Position numbers and translations under genes: made by a program | From: Olsenella sp. Marseille-P4559 | GTDB lineage: Bacteria; Actinomycetota; Coriobacteriia; Coriobacteriales; Atopobiaceae | Reading direction: 5' to 3' | Length of the DNA: 64,000 nucleotides | Assembly (NCBI RefSeq): GCF_900605015.1 | Contig: NZ_LR027573.1 | Span: 924,727 to 988,726, forward strand | Notes under the pieces: model-generated | Told to the model about the DNA's origin: nothing | Seen by the model: the letters and a program-made list of their open reading frames with translations, nothing else | The model's database searches: none | Shown: positions 45,779 to 53,477 of the stretch, piece after piece | Position numbering within the stretch: the stretch's first letter is position 1 | Layout of the letters: every line of letters starts with the position of its first letter

Positions 45779-46147
45779 CTAGCGGCGCCTCATACCCAGG
45801 ATGTCGAGGCGCTCGGTGTTGACTGCGGACGCCTCGGTCTCTCCGCGCAGGTCGACGAACTCGCGCGTGAGCCGCTCGATCTCCTCGTGCAGGCGCTCGT
45901 CGACGGTGACGCCCGCGCCGATCCGCCTCAGCTCCCGCAGCAGCTCCACCATGTGCTCCCGCAGCGCCCGGTAAACCCGGACGTTCGGCACGACGGCGAT
46001 CGCCTCGTCGCGCAGCCTCGCCATGATGAAGTCCTGCTTGGACATCCCGCTCTCCTCGGCGACGCGGTCGAGCCAGCGCTTCTGCTCCGGCGTCATCCTG
46101 AAGCCGACGGTGACGCTGCGCTCCCTGCGGTCGTTCGGACAGGGCAT
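45779..46147 (-). CDS. MobC-like ribbon-helix-helix protein
   Basis: A 122-residue protein with an N-terminal RHH/mobilisation-type segment (RSVTVGFRMTPEQKRWLDRV, SGMSKQDFIMARL) and a helical tail, like relaxosome accessory proteins. No relaxase is encoded beside it. Its ATG touches the stop of the integrase gene (TGATG), so the two are cotranscribed; it may therefore serve as an excision or mobilisation accessory. A degraded copy of its 3' end lies at 40618. Confidence 0.8.
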   Translation of the reverse strand: MPCPNDRRERSVTVGFRMTPEQKRWLDRVAEESGMSKQDFIMARLRDEAIAVVPNVRVYRALREHMVELLRELRRIGAGVTVDERLHEEIERLTREFVDLRGETEASAVNTERLDILGMRRR

Positions 46148-47217
46148 CAGAACCCCTCCTTCGAGGCGTTGAGGGCGCGCGCCATCTCGTTCTGCTTGTC
46201 CGGGAACAGATGGGCGTACCTGAAGGTGATGTCGGAGCTCTCGTGCCCCATGCGCTCCGCTATGGCGACCGCCGAGAAGCCCATCTCTATCAGCAGCGAG
46301 ACGTGGCTGTGGCGCAGGTCGTGGACGCGGATCCTCTTGACGTGCGACGCTTTGCAGCCGCGGTCGAGCTCGTGGTGGAGCTTGGCCTTCGTGAACGTGA
46401 AGATTCGCGCGTCGGGGTCCAAGAAGAGGGATCCGACCCACTGCTCCAGCTCCTCTCCGAGGAACTTAGGCAGGACGACATCTCTGACGGATTTTGGCGT
46501 CTTGGGCGGAGTGACCACGTCGCGTCCCCGGAGGCGCTGGTAGGACTTCGTCACCTTCAGTTCCGAACGGGCGAAGTCGAAGTCCGAAGGGGTGAGCGCG
46601 AGCAGCTCCCCGAGTCGGAGGCCGCACCAGTACAGAATCTCGAAGGCGTAGTAGCTCTCCGGCTTGTCCGCCACGGCGTCGGAGAACCTCAGGTACTCGT
46701 CGCGTGTCCAGAAGAGCATCTCCCCGCCCTTCGACGAGCCCATCCTCGTGGTGCGCGCGCACGGGTTGGAGGCGAGGCCGTAGTAGCGCACGGCGTGGTT
46801 GAAGATGGCGGACAGCTGGTTGTTGATGGTTCTGAGGTAGGTCTGGGAGTAGGGCTCGCCCTTCTCGTTGCGGTGAGCCATGAGCCCGTTCTGCCAGCGG
46901 ACTACGTCGAGGGGCTCTATCTCGTTTACGCGCATGTTCCCGAAGCACGGGAGGATTTTTCCCTCTATCATGTACTTCTTCGTGATCCAGGTATGCTCCC
47001 GCAGCCTGGGCCGCACGTCCCGGGAATAGACTTCGTAGAACGAGGCGAAGGTGGAGTCCACCGACCCCTCCGCCTCCGCGGAGAACTCCTTTTCCCAGGC
47101 CTTCGTCTCGTTCTCCGTCTCGAATCCTCGCTTTGTCTTGTGCCGCAGGTCCTTGTTGTAGTCGCGGTACCAGACCTGTGCCGTCCAGGTACCGTTCGCC
47201 TCGTGTCTCACCGACAT
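46147..47217 (-). CDS. int: Tyrosine recombinase / integrase
   Basis: A 356-residue phage-type integrase: N-terminal AP2-like arm-binding domain (TWTAQVWYRDYNKDLRHKTK), SAM-like core-binding domain, and catalytic domain with Arg in CGLRLGELLAL, HDLRHSHVSLL and the Tyr in HESSDITFRYAHLF. ATG 47217 follows GGGAGGAG; a longer frame upstream lies over the operator palindromes. Divergent from the XRE regulator at 47370, which likely represses it. The probable att sites at 30401 and 50357 would bound its island. Confidence 0.92.
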   Translation of the reverse strand: MSVRHEANGTWTAQVWYRDYNKDLRHKTKRGFETENETKAWEKEFSAEAEGSVDSTFASFYEVYSRDVRPRLREHTWITKKYMIEGKILPCFGNMRVNEIEPLDVVRWQNGLMAHRNEKGEPYSQTYLRTINNQLSAIFNHAVRYYGLASNPCARTTRMGSSKGGEMLFWTRDEYLRFSDAVADKPESYYAFEILYWCGLRLGELLALTPSDFDFARSELKVTKSYQRLRGRDVVTPPKTPKSVRDVVLPKFLGEELEQWVGSLFLDPDARIFTFTKAKLHHELDRGCKASHVKRIRVHDLRHSHVSLLIEMGFSAVAIAERMGHESSDITFRYAHLFPDKQNEMARALNASKEGF

Positions 47218-47245
47218 CCCGTCTCCTCCCAATCGTTCTGGATGG

Positions 47246-47333
47246 ATATACAGCACGTATTTGTGCTGTATATCGAAGTAGAATAACAGCACGTTAGCGT
47301 GCTGTCAATCGATTGCGCACGGTTGCGTGCTGT
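47246..47333. promoter_or_regulatory. Three operator palindromes between integrase and XRE regulator
   Basis: ACAGCACGTATTTGTGCTGT (47250-47269), ACAGCACGTTAGCGTGCTGT (47286-47305) and an imperfect third copy GCGCACGGTTGCGTGCTGT (47315-47333). All share GCACG..CGTGC-type half-sites, spaced about 29-36 bases centre to centre. The arrangement is that of a lysogeny-type switch bound by the divergent XRE protein. Confidence 0.8.
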
Positions 47334-47369
47334 AATATGCTTTCCCCATCCAAGGAGCAAGGAGGACCC

Positions 47370-47795
47370 GTGAGCATTGGCGAGCGCATACGAAGGTACC
47401 GCAACGACGTCGACATGACCCAGAGGGAGCTCGCCGAGGAGGTGGGGCTCACCGAGTCCGCCATACGCAACTACGAGCGCGATATCAGGACGCCGGGCGA
47501 CGAGCAGATCGAGAGGATCGCGGAAGCGCTGGACGTGTCAGCCGACTCGATTCGCGAGGTGGGCGTGAGCGGCGCAAGGGGCGCGCTCGAGGTTTTGTTC
47601 AGGTTCGAGCGGGAGCTCGGGTTGAAACCGGTCGCCACCGATGCGGGCGTCGCTGTCGCCCCGGACCCGTCGAGGCCGGGCTCGCAGAAGGCCGCACAGG
47701 CGTTGAATGCATGGAAGCGCATGCGGGACCTTCTGGAAAGCGGAGAGATCTCGGAAGGGGAATACGAGGCCTGGAAGGCCAGGTACCGAGGCTGA
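47370..47795 (+). CDS. XRE-family regulator of the island
   Basis: A 141-residue regulator. Cro/C1-type HTH at residues ~5-60 (IGERIRRYRNDVDMTQREL, VGLTESAIRNYERDIRTPG), a linker, and a C-terminal helix set ending in a SHOCT-like segment (MRDLLESGEISEGEYEAWK). Start GTG 47370 with AAGGAGG. It faces the integrase across the triple palindrome and most likely represses it. Confidence 0.88.
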   Translation: MSIGERIRRYRNDVDMTQRELAEEVGLTESAIRNYERDIRTPGDEQIERIAEALDVSADSIREVGVSGARGALEVLFRFERELGLKPVATDAGVAVAPDPSRPGSQKAAQALNAWKRMRDLLESGEISEGEYEAWKARYRG

Positions 47796-47873
47796 AACCC
47801 AATGAAATCACCTGAGGGTGACGACCGGAGCCGCTCTCTCTCCTTATCTTGCGATTGTCGCATTAATGTATTA

Positions 47874-47888
47874 CTGTATCTAATACAG
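47874..47888. promoter_or_regulatory. GntR operator overlapping the promoter at 47.87 kb
   Basis: CTGTATCTAATACAG is a perfect palindrome with a 3-base centre, embedded in AATGTA..TACATT outer half-sites (47865-47898), 30 bases upstream of the GntR gene. YtrA-type regulators bind such sites and autoregulate. Confidence 0.6.
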
Positions 47889-47918
47889 ATATTACATTGA
47901 CCGCAGGAGGTGCACGCC

Positions 47919-48311
47919 ATGCTCCTGGAGTTGGACTTCTCGGACGCAATCCCCGTCTACCGGCAGATTCGGAATCAGATTGTGCGGGCCATAGCGGAAG
48001 GCGGGCTCGCGCCGGGCGAGCGCCTGCCGACCGTCCGGGCCCTCGCGTCGGAGTGCGGCATCAACGTTATGACCGCGAGCAAGGCCTACCAGCTTCTCAA
48101 GCAGGAGGGGCACGTGCGGGGTGACCGGCGCGGCGGCACCTTCGTGGCAGAGCCGGATGCCAGCTCGGGTCCCAGCCCCGGCGCCGTGGAGGCGCTGCGG
48201 CTGCAGCTGGACGAGCTCGTTGCAGGCGGCATGCCGCGCGAGGAGGTACTCGCGCTCTGCGGGCGCCTATTGGACGGGGTTCCCTCCCGAAGAGAAAGGG
48301 GTCTGCGATGA
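47919..48311 (+). CDS. YtrA-subfamily GntR regulator
   Basis: A 130-residue regulator: winged helix (IPVYRQIRNQIVRAIAEGGL, LASECGINVMTASKAYQLLK, GDRRGGTFVAEP) and only a short C-terminal helical tail, as in YtrA. ATG 47919 with GGAGG. Its stop overlaps the following membrane protein gene, the common YtrA arrangement of small repressor plus membrane partner. Confidence 0.9.
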   Translation: MLLELDFSDAIPVYRQIRNQIVRAIAEGGLAPGERLPTVRALASECGINVMTASKAYQLLKQEGHVRGDRRGGTFVAEPDASSGPSPGAVEALRLQLDELVAGGMPREEVLALCGRLLDGVPSRRERGLR

Positions 48312-49678
48312 GTTCCGTTTCCGCGATCTGGCTTGTGTGCTGCTGGCTTCCCATTCCGATATGGTTGGCGCTCAGGGACAGCGCCCGCTTCAAGAAGAAC
48401 ATCGCCGTGGGCGTGACGCTGCCTCGCGAGGCGCATGGCGACGGGCAGGTAGCGGCCATCCTCTCGGGGTATCGTCGCCGGCAGCTCGCGTGCGCCGTCG
48501 CGCTCGTTGCCGTCGCACTGGCGGGCGCCGCCGCGGGGTCGGTCCGCGCGCTCGCGGGGTCGCTTGCGGTCTGTTGGAGCATTTGGGTTCTCGTCGCCTG
48601 CATAGCCCCGGAGGTCGTCTTCGCGTGCGCGAACGCGAGGCTCGCCGCCCTGAAGGACGAGCGCGGGTGGCGCCGCGACGGGAAGGACGGCCCCCGGCGC
48701 GTGACGGTCGCGGACATCGGGGCGGCCGCCCAGCCCCGAACGCGCACCTCGAACGCGTGGTTTCTCCTCGCCGTCTCGGCAAGCATGGCCCCCGCGCTGT
48801 TCGACCGCGGGGGCCTGCCGGTCTACCTGCTCTCCGCCGCGGGCGCCCTCGCGACATGGGCGGTCTTCCGCTGGTGCTACCGCGACCGCAGCGAGGCGGT
48901 GGACGCCGACGGGGCCCTCACACTGGCCCTCACGCGCATCCGGAGGCGCGCCTGGGGGCGCGTGTGCCTCTTTGCGGCCGCCGCGTTCTCGCTCGTGAGC
49001 TGGTCGCAGCTCCTCTTTCAAGGCTCGCCCACTCTGTACCTCGTGGGCATGACGCTTCCCGCCGCGGCCCTGTTCGTCGCCTCCTTCGCGACCGAGATGC
49101 GCGTCCGGGGCCTTCAGGAGCGCCTCACAAAGGGCAGCGGAGAAGGGTTCTACATCGACGAGGACGACCGCTGGGTCTTCGGGCTCCTCTACTTCAACCC
49201 CGACGACTCCAGCCTCATGGTGAACGACCGCGTCGGGGTCGGCACGTCGGTCAACCTGGCGCGGCCCGCCGGCAAGGCGATAGCGGCAGTGCTCGCGTTC
49301 GTGCTGCTCTGCCTGCCACTGGCCGGCGTGTTCATCGCCGAGGAGCTGTCGGCGCCGGTCACGCTGGAGCTCTCCGGGCAGACGGTCCGCGCGAGCCACG
49401 TGCTGACGAGCTACGAGATCTTCGTCGGCGACGTCGAGTCCGTCGATGCGCTCCACCGGCTCCCCGATATGACGCGCACGTTCGGGGGCTCCGCGGACAC
49501 CTGCCTCGAGGGCGACTTCTCGAGCGAGGAGTACGGGCCGCTCAAGGTGTGCCTGGACCCCGAGGCGGGCCCGTGGCTCCTCGTGCGCACGAAGGGCAGC
49601 ACGGCATACCTCCTGGGAGCGAGCGACCCGGTCCGGACAACTGCCGTCCTTGAGGGGCTCGGGGCAAGCGAGCACTGA
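48308..49678 (+). CDS. DUF5808-containing membrane protein
   Basis: A 456-residue membrane protein with about seven helices, a DUF5808 segment (GFYIDEDDRWVFGLLYFNPD, then NDRVGVGTSVNLARPAGK) and a C-terminal extracytoplasmic PH-like domain (SYEIFVGDVESVDAL, VCLDPEAGPWLLVRT). Such proteins are regularly encoded with YtrA-type GntR regulators, in some cases with ABC transporters. ATG 48308 overlaps the regulator's end. The function is unknown. Confidence 0.85.
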   Translation: MSSVSAIWLVCCWLPIPIWLALRDSARFKKNIAVGVTLPREAHGDGQVAAILSGYRRRQLACAVALVAVALAGAAAGSVRALAGSLAVCWSIWVLVACIAPEVVFACANARLAALKDERGWRRDGKDGPRRVTVADIGAAAQPRTRTSNAWFLLAVSASMAPALFDRGGLPVYLLSAAGALATWAVFRWCYRDRSEAVDADGALTLALTRIRRRAWGRVCLFAAAAFSLVSWSQLLFQGSPTLYLVGMTLPAAALFVASFATEMRVRGLQERLTKGSGEGFYIDEDDRWVFGLLYFNPDDSSLMVNDRVGVGTSVNLARPAGKAIAAVLAFVLLCLPLAGVFIAEELSAPVTLELSGQTVRASHVLTSYEIFVGDVESVDALHRLPDMTRTFGGSADTCLEGDFSSEEYGPLKVCLDPEAGPWLLVRTKGSTAYLLGASDPVRTTAVLEGLGASEH

Positions 49679-49923
49679 GGGCGGGCGGCGGTTCACGGGA
49701 GTGGCCCGAACGCGCCGTCCGCTCAAGAGCCGCACACGGTGCCGCGCTCTCTTCAAGGTGGCGCGTTGCGTCTTTCCGATAAGGCCGCCGCGTCGGCGAC
49801 AGGGCTTCGGGGAACACCGCGATCTTCACTCTCGCATTACTACTGCCGTTTCTTGAGACCCAATCCGTCCCCGCAATTGGCCGGCTAGCGCGGTGGGAAG
49901 AGTGAAAAACGACGTTTCTAGAG

Positions 49924-49974
49924 CCCGGAAATAGGCGTAAAAGCGGCGGAAAGCGCGTTTCCGGGTGTTTTTTC
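49924..49974 (+). terminator. Terminator downstream of the DUF5808 gene
   Basis: CCCGGAAA (49924-49931) pairs with TTTCCGGG (49958-49965), followed by TGTTTTTT. About 245 bases separate it from the gene's stop. Confidence 0.7.
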
Positions 49975-50207
49975 CCTCTTCGCTTCTACCTGCGGCTTTT
50001 CAAAAAGAGGGGGGCGAAAAAGCGGGGTGACTACAAGGTGACTACATGGCACGGCGCCAGATGCCCCTCTGGCTTGAAAACGCGATGAAATCTTCCATCA
50101 CCGCGTTGGCATGTTTTGGCATCCGTTCGCCCCTCTTAGCAGGGAATGTCATCACGTCGTCCTCTTGAAGGGTTGTCGAGAGTATTTCCCCAGGTTAACG
50201 CCTATAG

Positions 50208-50243
50208 AATCAGCCCCGAAACGGTCTTGTTTCGGGGCTGATT
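50208..50243. terminator. Perfect 15-bp hairpin in the island-end spacer
   Basis: AATCAGCCCCGAAAC (50208-50222) pairs perfectly with GTTTCGGGGCTGATT (50229-50243). It lies ~115 bases inside the putative att scar at 50357. It could terminate transcription in both directions. Confidence 0.7.
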
Positions 50244-50356
50244 CCTACGTTTCACTCTCGGAAAGTCCGGGTGGCTTCGTCCTAGTCGTGCCAATAGATG
50301 CTAACCACTGCCAACAGGCGGGCGGCTTGCAACTAGATAGAACGAAGGCCCAGCTC

Positions 50357-50371
50357 ACTCCCACTCGATGG
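50357..50371 (-). other. Attachment-site-like scar matching the 3' end of guaA (right copy)
   Basis: The minus strand reads GCCATCGAGTGGGAGTGA, coding AIEWE-stop. The 15 bases ACTCCCACTCGATGG match 30401-30415 exactly. In both places a GGCCCAGC/GCTGGGCC block flanks the core, in opposite orientations. Confidence 0.5.
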
Positions 50372-50471
50372 CGTCGGTTCTGCCGTCCCGTCACTCCAGT
50401 TACACCCAGTTTTCGGCATCGACACGGAACGCGTGCCGCCGAATGACGCGATGTCGCGTTTCGTCGGCTTC

Positions 50472-50541
50472 GGGGACAAAAGCTGGGACAACCTCAAAAA
50501 CTTTTTTCAAACTCAGGGCTTTGAGTTTTTGTTTTTGTCCC
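50472..50541. repeat. Long A/T-rich palindrome with two competing left arms
   Basis: GTTTTTGTTTTTGTCCC (ending 50541) can pair with GGGACAACCTCAAAAAC (50485-50501) or with the upstream GGGGACAAAA (50472-50481). An inner stem AAACTCA..TGAGTTT sits in the loop. The remainder of 50372-50824 shows no convincing gene; an open frame through the palindrome (from 50433) is judged accidental. Confidence 0.5.
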
Positions 50542-50824
50542 AAAGTGCGCGGCGGGTCGCCTTTGGAGGCTCGATGGCGCCGAAAACGCCCGTTTTGAAA
50601 CTCAACCGCCCTTTTGCCCGCAAGCCGCCAGCTGCAATCGCAAGTGAATTAACGCGGGTGGCTTGCGCGCCATTTGCAAAACCCCAGGTCGCAGGTCTTC
50701 GCCATTCGTGAACAAAGTGAGTAGTCTCAGGTGGCTTGCTTATGAGTTGGCGAACGGGCCTTCAGGATTCAGGGCAAACATGCTGGTAGAATAGGATTCT
50801 CAAATCAATGACAGGAGACCGAGC

Positions 50825-51787
50825 ATGGCCGAACCCCACGATAGGAAGCCGATCCTCACGATCGAGCAGCAGATAGAGCACCTCAAGCAGAAGGGCGTAG
50901 CCTTCGAACTGTGTTCCGAGGAAGAGGCCGCGGACTACCTGCGCGACAAGTGCAACTTCTTCAAGCTCGCATCCTACCGCAAACTCTTCTCGAAATACGA
51001 GGGAGGCCCGCGCGACGGCCGCTACGTAGACCTCGACTTCGGCCAGCTGCGCCTGCTCGCGGCGCTCGACCAGGAGCTGCGCCACGCCCTGCTCGGCATG
51101 ACGCTCGACATCGAGCATTTCCAGAAGGTGACACTGCTTCGCGAGATGGAGGACCGTGGAGAGGACGGCTACGCCATCGTGGCCGACTACATGGCATCGC
51201 TTACCACTGCAAACAGGGAGTACCGCCTGCGCGAGCTCAAGATGAGCGGCCGCAGCCCCTACAGCTCGAGCCTCTACGCGAAGTACTCCGGCGACATGCC
51301 TGCCTGGGCCTTCCTTGAGCTCACCTCGTTCGGCACCCTCATCGACTTCGTGCGCTTCTGCGCCAGGCGATGGGGCGACAGGCGCCTCGAGGCCTCCCAC
51401 TACGACCTCAAGCGCGTGAAGTCCGTCCGCAACTGCGCCGCGCACGGCTCGTGCCTGATCAACTGCTTCGCCGAGAGGGGCGCCGCCCGGGGCTCGGCGT
51501 CCAGCGGCGTCTCCCGAAGGGTCGCCGCCGTGGGGATTCCCAAGGCGACCAGGAGGAAGTGGATGGGGAATACGGCCATGCAGGAGGTCGCGACCGTGCT
51601 CGTGGCGCACTCCGGCTTGGTACCCGAGGGCTCCTCGCGCTCGCGCGCCGCATCCGAGCTCGCCGAGATGTTCGCCAGGGCCGACGGCGAAACCGAGGCG
51701 CTGCCCGACAAGGGGCCCGACGCCGCAGCTCGCTCCGCGCTCGAGTTCCTTCGCAGGTTGACAGAATCGCTCGGGTTGGTAGAATAG
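50825..51787 (+). CDS. Abi_2 (AbiD/AbiF)-family HEPN protein, likely RNA-guided-type toxin
   Basis: A 320-residue abortive-infection protein. The Abi_2 core is at residues ~10-215 (LTIEQQIEHLKQKGVAFEL, LASYRKLFSKYE, MPAWAFLELTSFGTLIDFV). The HEPN ribonuclease motif R-x4-H is present as SVRNCAAHGSCLIN (~residue 200). The C-terminal ~100 residues are less conserved and charged. ATG 50825 follows GGAGA. It is followed at once by two tandem small-RNA units whose first promoter overlaps its last codons. Abi_2/AbiF HEPN proteins have been described with structured RNA partners and as relatives of Cas13 nucleases; the function here is inferred. Confidence 0.88.
   Translation: MAEPHDRKPILTIEQQIEHLKQKGVAFELCSEEEAADYLRDKCNFFKLASYRKLFSKYEGGPRDGRYVDLDFGQLRLLAALDQELRHALLGMTLDIEHFQKVTLLREMEDRGEDGYAIVADYMASLTTANREYRLRELKMSGRSPYSSSLYAKYSGDMPAWAFLELTSFGTLIDFVRFCARRWGDRRLEASHYDLKRVKSVRNCAAHGSCLINCFAERGAARGSASSGVSRRVAAVGIPKATRRKWMGNTAMQEVATVLVAHSGLVPEGSSRSRAASELAEMFARADGETEALPDKGPDAAARSALEFLRRLTESLGLVE
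51758..51785 (+). promoter_or_regulatory. Promoter of small RNA unit A
   Basis: TTGACA (51758-51763), a 16-base spacer and TAGAAT (51780-51785), inside the last codons of the Abi gene. Transcription would start near 51792, exactly at the first RNA hairpin. Confidence 0.75.
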
Positions 51788-51791
51788 CCTG

Positions 51792-51854
51792 CAGATAGCA
51801 AAACCTTCACGGTTTTAGGGGCGGACTTGCGCAAGCGACTCTGCCCTATTTTTA
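51792..51854 (+). ncRNA. Small RNA A next to the HEPN gene (candidate antitoxin/guide RNA)
   Basis: About 62 nt. Hairpin 1: AAAACC-loop-GGTTTT (51800-51816). Hairpin 2: GGGGCGGA..TCTGCCCT (51818-51848) enclosing a 14-base variable loop CTTGCGCAAGCGAC. A T tract (TTTTT at 51849-51853) ends it. The same design recurs in unit B. Confidence 0.7.
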
Positions 51855-51892
51855 TATTCACTCGCTATAGGAGACGGATGATACCTGGGTCA

Positions 51893-51920
51893 ATGACAGA
51901 ACTGAGAAGCCCGGAATAAT
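51893..51920 (+). promoter_or_regulatory. Promoter of small RNA unit B
   Basis: ATGACA (51893-51898), a 16-base spacer and AATAAT (51915-51920). The bases after the -35 box (GAA) and the spacer length match promoter A, showing the whole unit was duplicated. Confidence 0.55.
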
Positions 51921-51926
51921 GGAGCC

Positions 51927-51987
51927 AGTTAGAAACCCTCGGGTTTGCGGGGCGGGATCATGAGAGCGATTCTGCCCTATTTTTTTC
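51927..51987 (+). ncRNA. Small RNA B, tandem homologue of RNA A
   Basis: Hairpin 1: AAACC-CTCG-GGTTT (51933-51946). Hairpin 2: GGGGCGGG..TCTGCCCTA (51949-51979) enclosing the 14-base loop ATCATGAGAGCGAT. It ends in TTTTTTT. Stems are conserved with compensatory changes relative to A, while the loop differs except for AGCGAY. Confidence 0.7.
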
Positions 51988-52067
51988 CTCCGTCTGCCCC
52001 AACCAAGTAGTTCGAAGATAGCCTGTAGGTGTCCTCGTGGGCGCCTTTTATAATATGAGCAGGACAT

Positions 52068-52364
52068 TGTCAATAGGCAATGAAGGGCCAAGGGCGATTT
52101 CGTTCGCCCTTGGCCCAATCTATCTCCTCCGCAATCCCCGTTGACAGCGCGTGTCGGATCGACGCCCGTCTGGCAGTTTAATATTCGCCCATCGCGCAGA
52201 ATGCGCCGGTGCATCTCGTTGCTACGGCCGGCCCCTCCGTCTCGTCTGTCTTTTGGCGTGCGTGGCGGCTTCGCCGCCGCACGAAAAAAATCCGAGGATG
52301 GAGGCCGACGCCCGTCGAGCCCGGGAATTCCGGGAAAGACCCGGATATGTGCGCGGCGCTCCCG
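52068..52364 (-). ncRNA. Candidate bridge RNA region of the IS1111-group element
   Basis: Non-coding 3' end of the element. It contains strong stems: GGGCCAAGGGCGA..TCGCCCTTGGCCC (52085-52116), GTGCG-GGCGGC..GCCGCC-GCAC (52261-52285) and CCCGG..CCGGG (52320-52335). IS110-family recombinases use an element-encoded bridge RNA; in the IS1111 subgroup it is expected in this end. Exact RNA ends and guide loops are not defined. Confidence 0.45.
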
Positions 52365-53477
52365 CTAGGCGCCTTCCGCCATTCGGCCCACGGCCCAGCA
52401 CCAGCAGGCCAGCTCGCGCGCCACCGCGACGTTGGCCACGCTGCTCTGCTTGCCCGCATCGTCCATGGAGCGGCGCCTGTCGACGAGCCGCCTCACGCCC
52501 GCGTTGGCGTGTCGCCTGGTCGCTGCGTCGACTACCTGCCCCTTGGCCAGGTCTTTCGGCGACCTCGACGCTCCCTTGTAGTGCCAGGCGGCCTCGACGA
52601 GCAGCTTTCTCAGGTGCTTGTTGCCGGCCTTGGTTATCCCGCCGCGGAATCGGGACTCGCCGCTGGAGTGCTCGGAGGGCACCAGGCCCACCCACGCCGC
52701 GAAGCCCGACGCCGTGGCGAACCTCGCGAAGCCGTCGGCCTCGCACGCGATCGAAGCCGCGGTGACCGCGTCTATACCCTTGAGGCATTTGAGCGCGTCG
52801 CAGGTCGGCTTCCATCTAGGCTGCTGGGCCAGCGACTTGACCTTCGCCTCGAGCGCGGCCTTGGCGGCGTCGGCCTCGCGCACGCGCTCGCAGTAGTGGT
52901 CCAGCGTCGCCATGGCGGCGGCGTCCCCGAGGTCGATGCGGCCCACCCACGCCCAGAAATCCCCGGTCCAGCGGTTGCGCCTCTGGCCGGCGGCGTTCCT
53001 CTCGTCGTAGACGAGCCCGTGCCTGAGCAGGAACTTCGAAAGCCTCTGCTTGGCGCGCACGGCGTCGTCGCGCGCGTCGGCCAGCGCCCGCGCCAAATCC
53101 CGCGCGCCCTCGCACTCGGCATCGGGCACGTGCACCTCGGTGACCACGCCCAGCGCCAGCTGCACCGCGAGGAACTGCGCGTCGCGCCTGTCGGTCTTGC
53201 GGCCGCGGTCCGCGGCGGGCTTGTGCATCTTGGAAACGGCTCCGATCACGCAGGCGGCGCCCATCGCGTTCAGCTCGCGGCAAAGGTGGAAGCCCGTCAC
53301 TCCCGACTCGTAGACGCATCTGGCGGGCTGGGGCAGCGAGGACACCCATGAGGCGATCTCGCCGGGCTCGTAGCCGAACGATTTCCTGATCGTCTCGCCC
53401 GTTTCCGGGACGAACGCGCAGGCCTTCACCGGCCTGGCATGCACGTCTAGCCCTACGAAAGTGGTAGCATTGCTCAT
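52365..53477 (-). CDS. IS110/IS1111-family transposase (DEDD recombinase)
   Basis: A 370-residue recombinase. N-terminal DEDD RuvC-like domain: TTFVGLDVHARPVKACAF (first Asp), VYESGVTGFHL, KTDRRDAQFLA. C-terminal transposase_20 domain: LKCLKGIDAVTAASIACEAD, FAAWVGLVPSEHSSGESRFR, GGITKAGNKHLRKLLVEAAW with the conserved Ser/His region. It appears intact. ATG 53477 follows AAGGGG; a longer start 16 codons upstream lies in the left end. An inverted repeat (GGAAGCCCC near 53479 and GGGGCTTCC near 53572) brackets its leader. Confidence 0.92.
   Translation of the reverse strand: MSNATTFVGLDVHARPVKACAFVPETGETIRKSFGYEPGEIASWVSSLPQPARCVYESGVTGFHLCRELNAMGAACVIGAVSKMHKPAADRGRKTDRRDAQFLAVQLALGVVTEVHVPDAECEGARDLARALADARDDAVRAKQRLSKFLLRHGLVYDERNAAGQRRNRWTGDFWAWVGRIDLGDAAAMATLDHYCERVREADAAKAALEAKVKSLAQQPRWKPTCDALKCLKGIDAVTAASIACEADGFARFATASGFAAWVGLVPSEHSSGESRFRGGITKAGNKHLRKLLVEAAWHYKGASRSPKDLAKGQVVDAATRRHANAGVRRLVDRRRSMDDAGKQSSVANVAVARELACWCWAVGRMAEGA

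Noticed and set aside
50433-50711. A 92-codon frame upstream of the Abi gene
   Set aside because: It runs through a long palindrome, has no ribosome site and its sequence mirrors the repeat.
51792-51987. A CRISPR-like array next to a Cas13-related HEPN protein
   Set aside because: Only two units, each with its own promoter and terminator, and no spacer acquisition genes; treated as tandem small RNAs.
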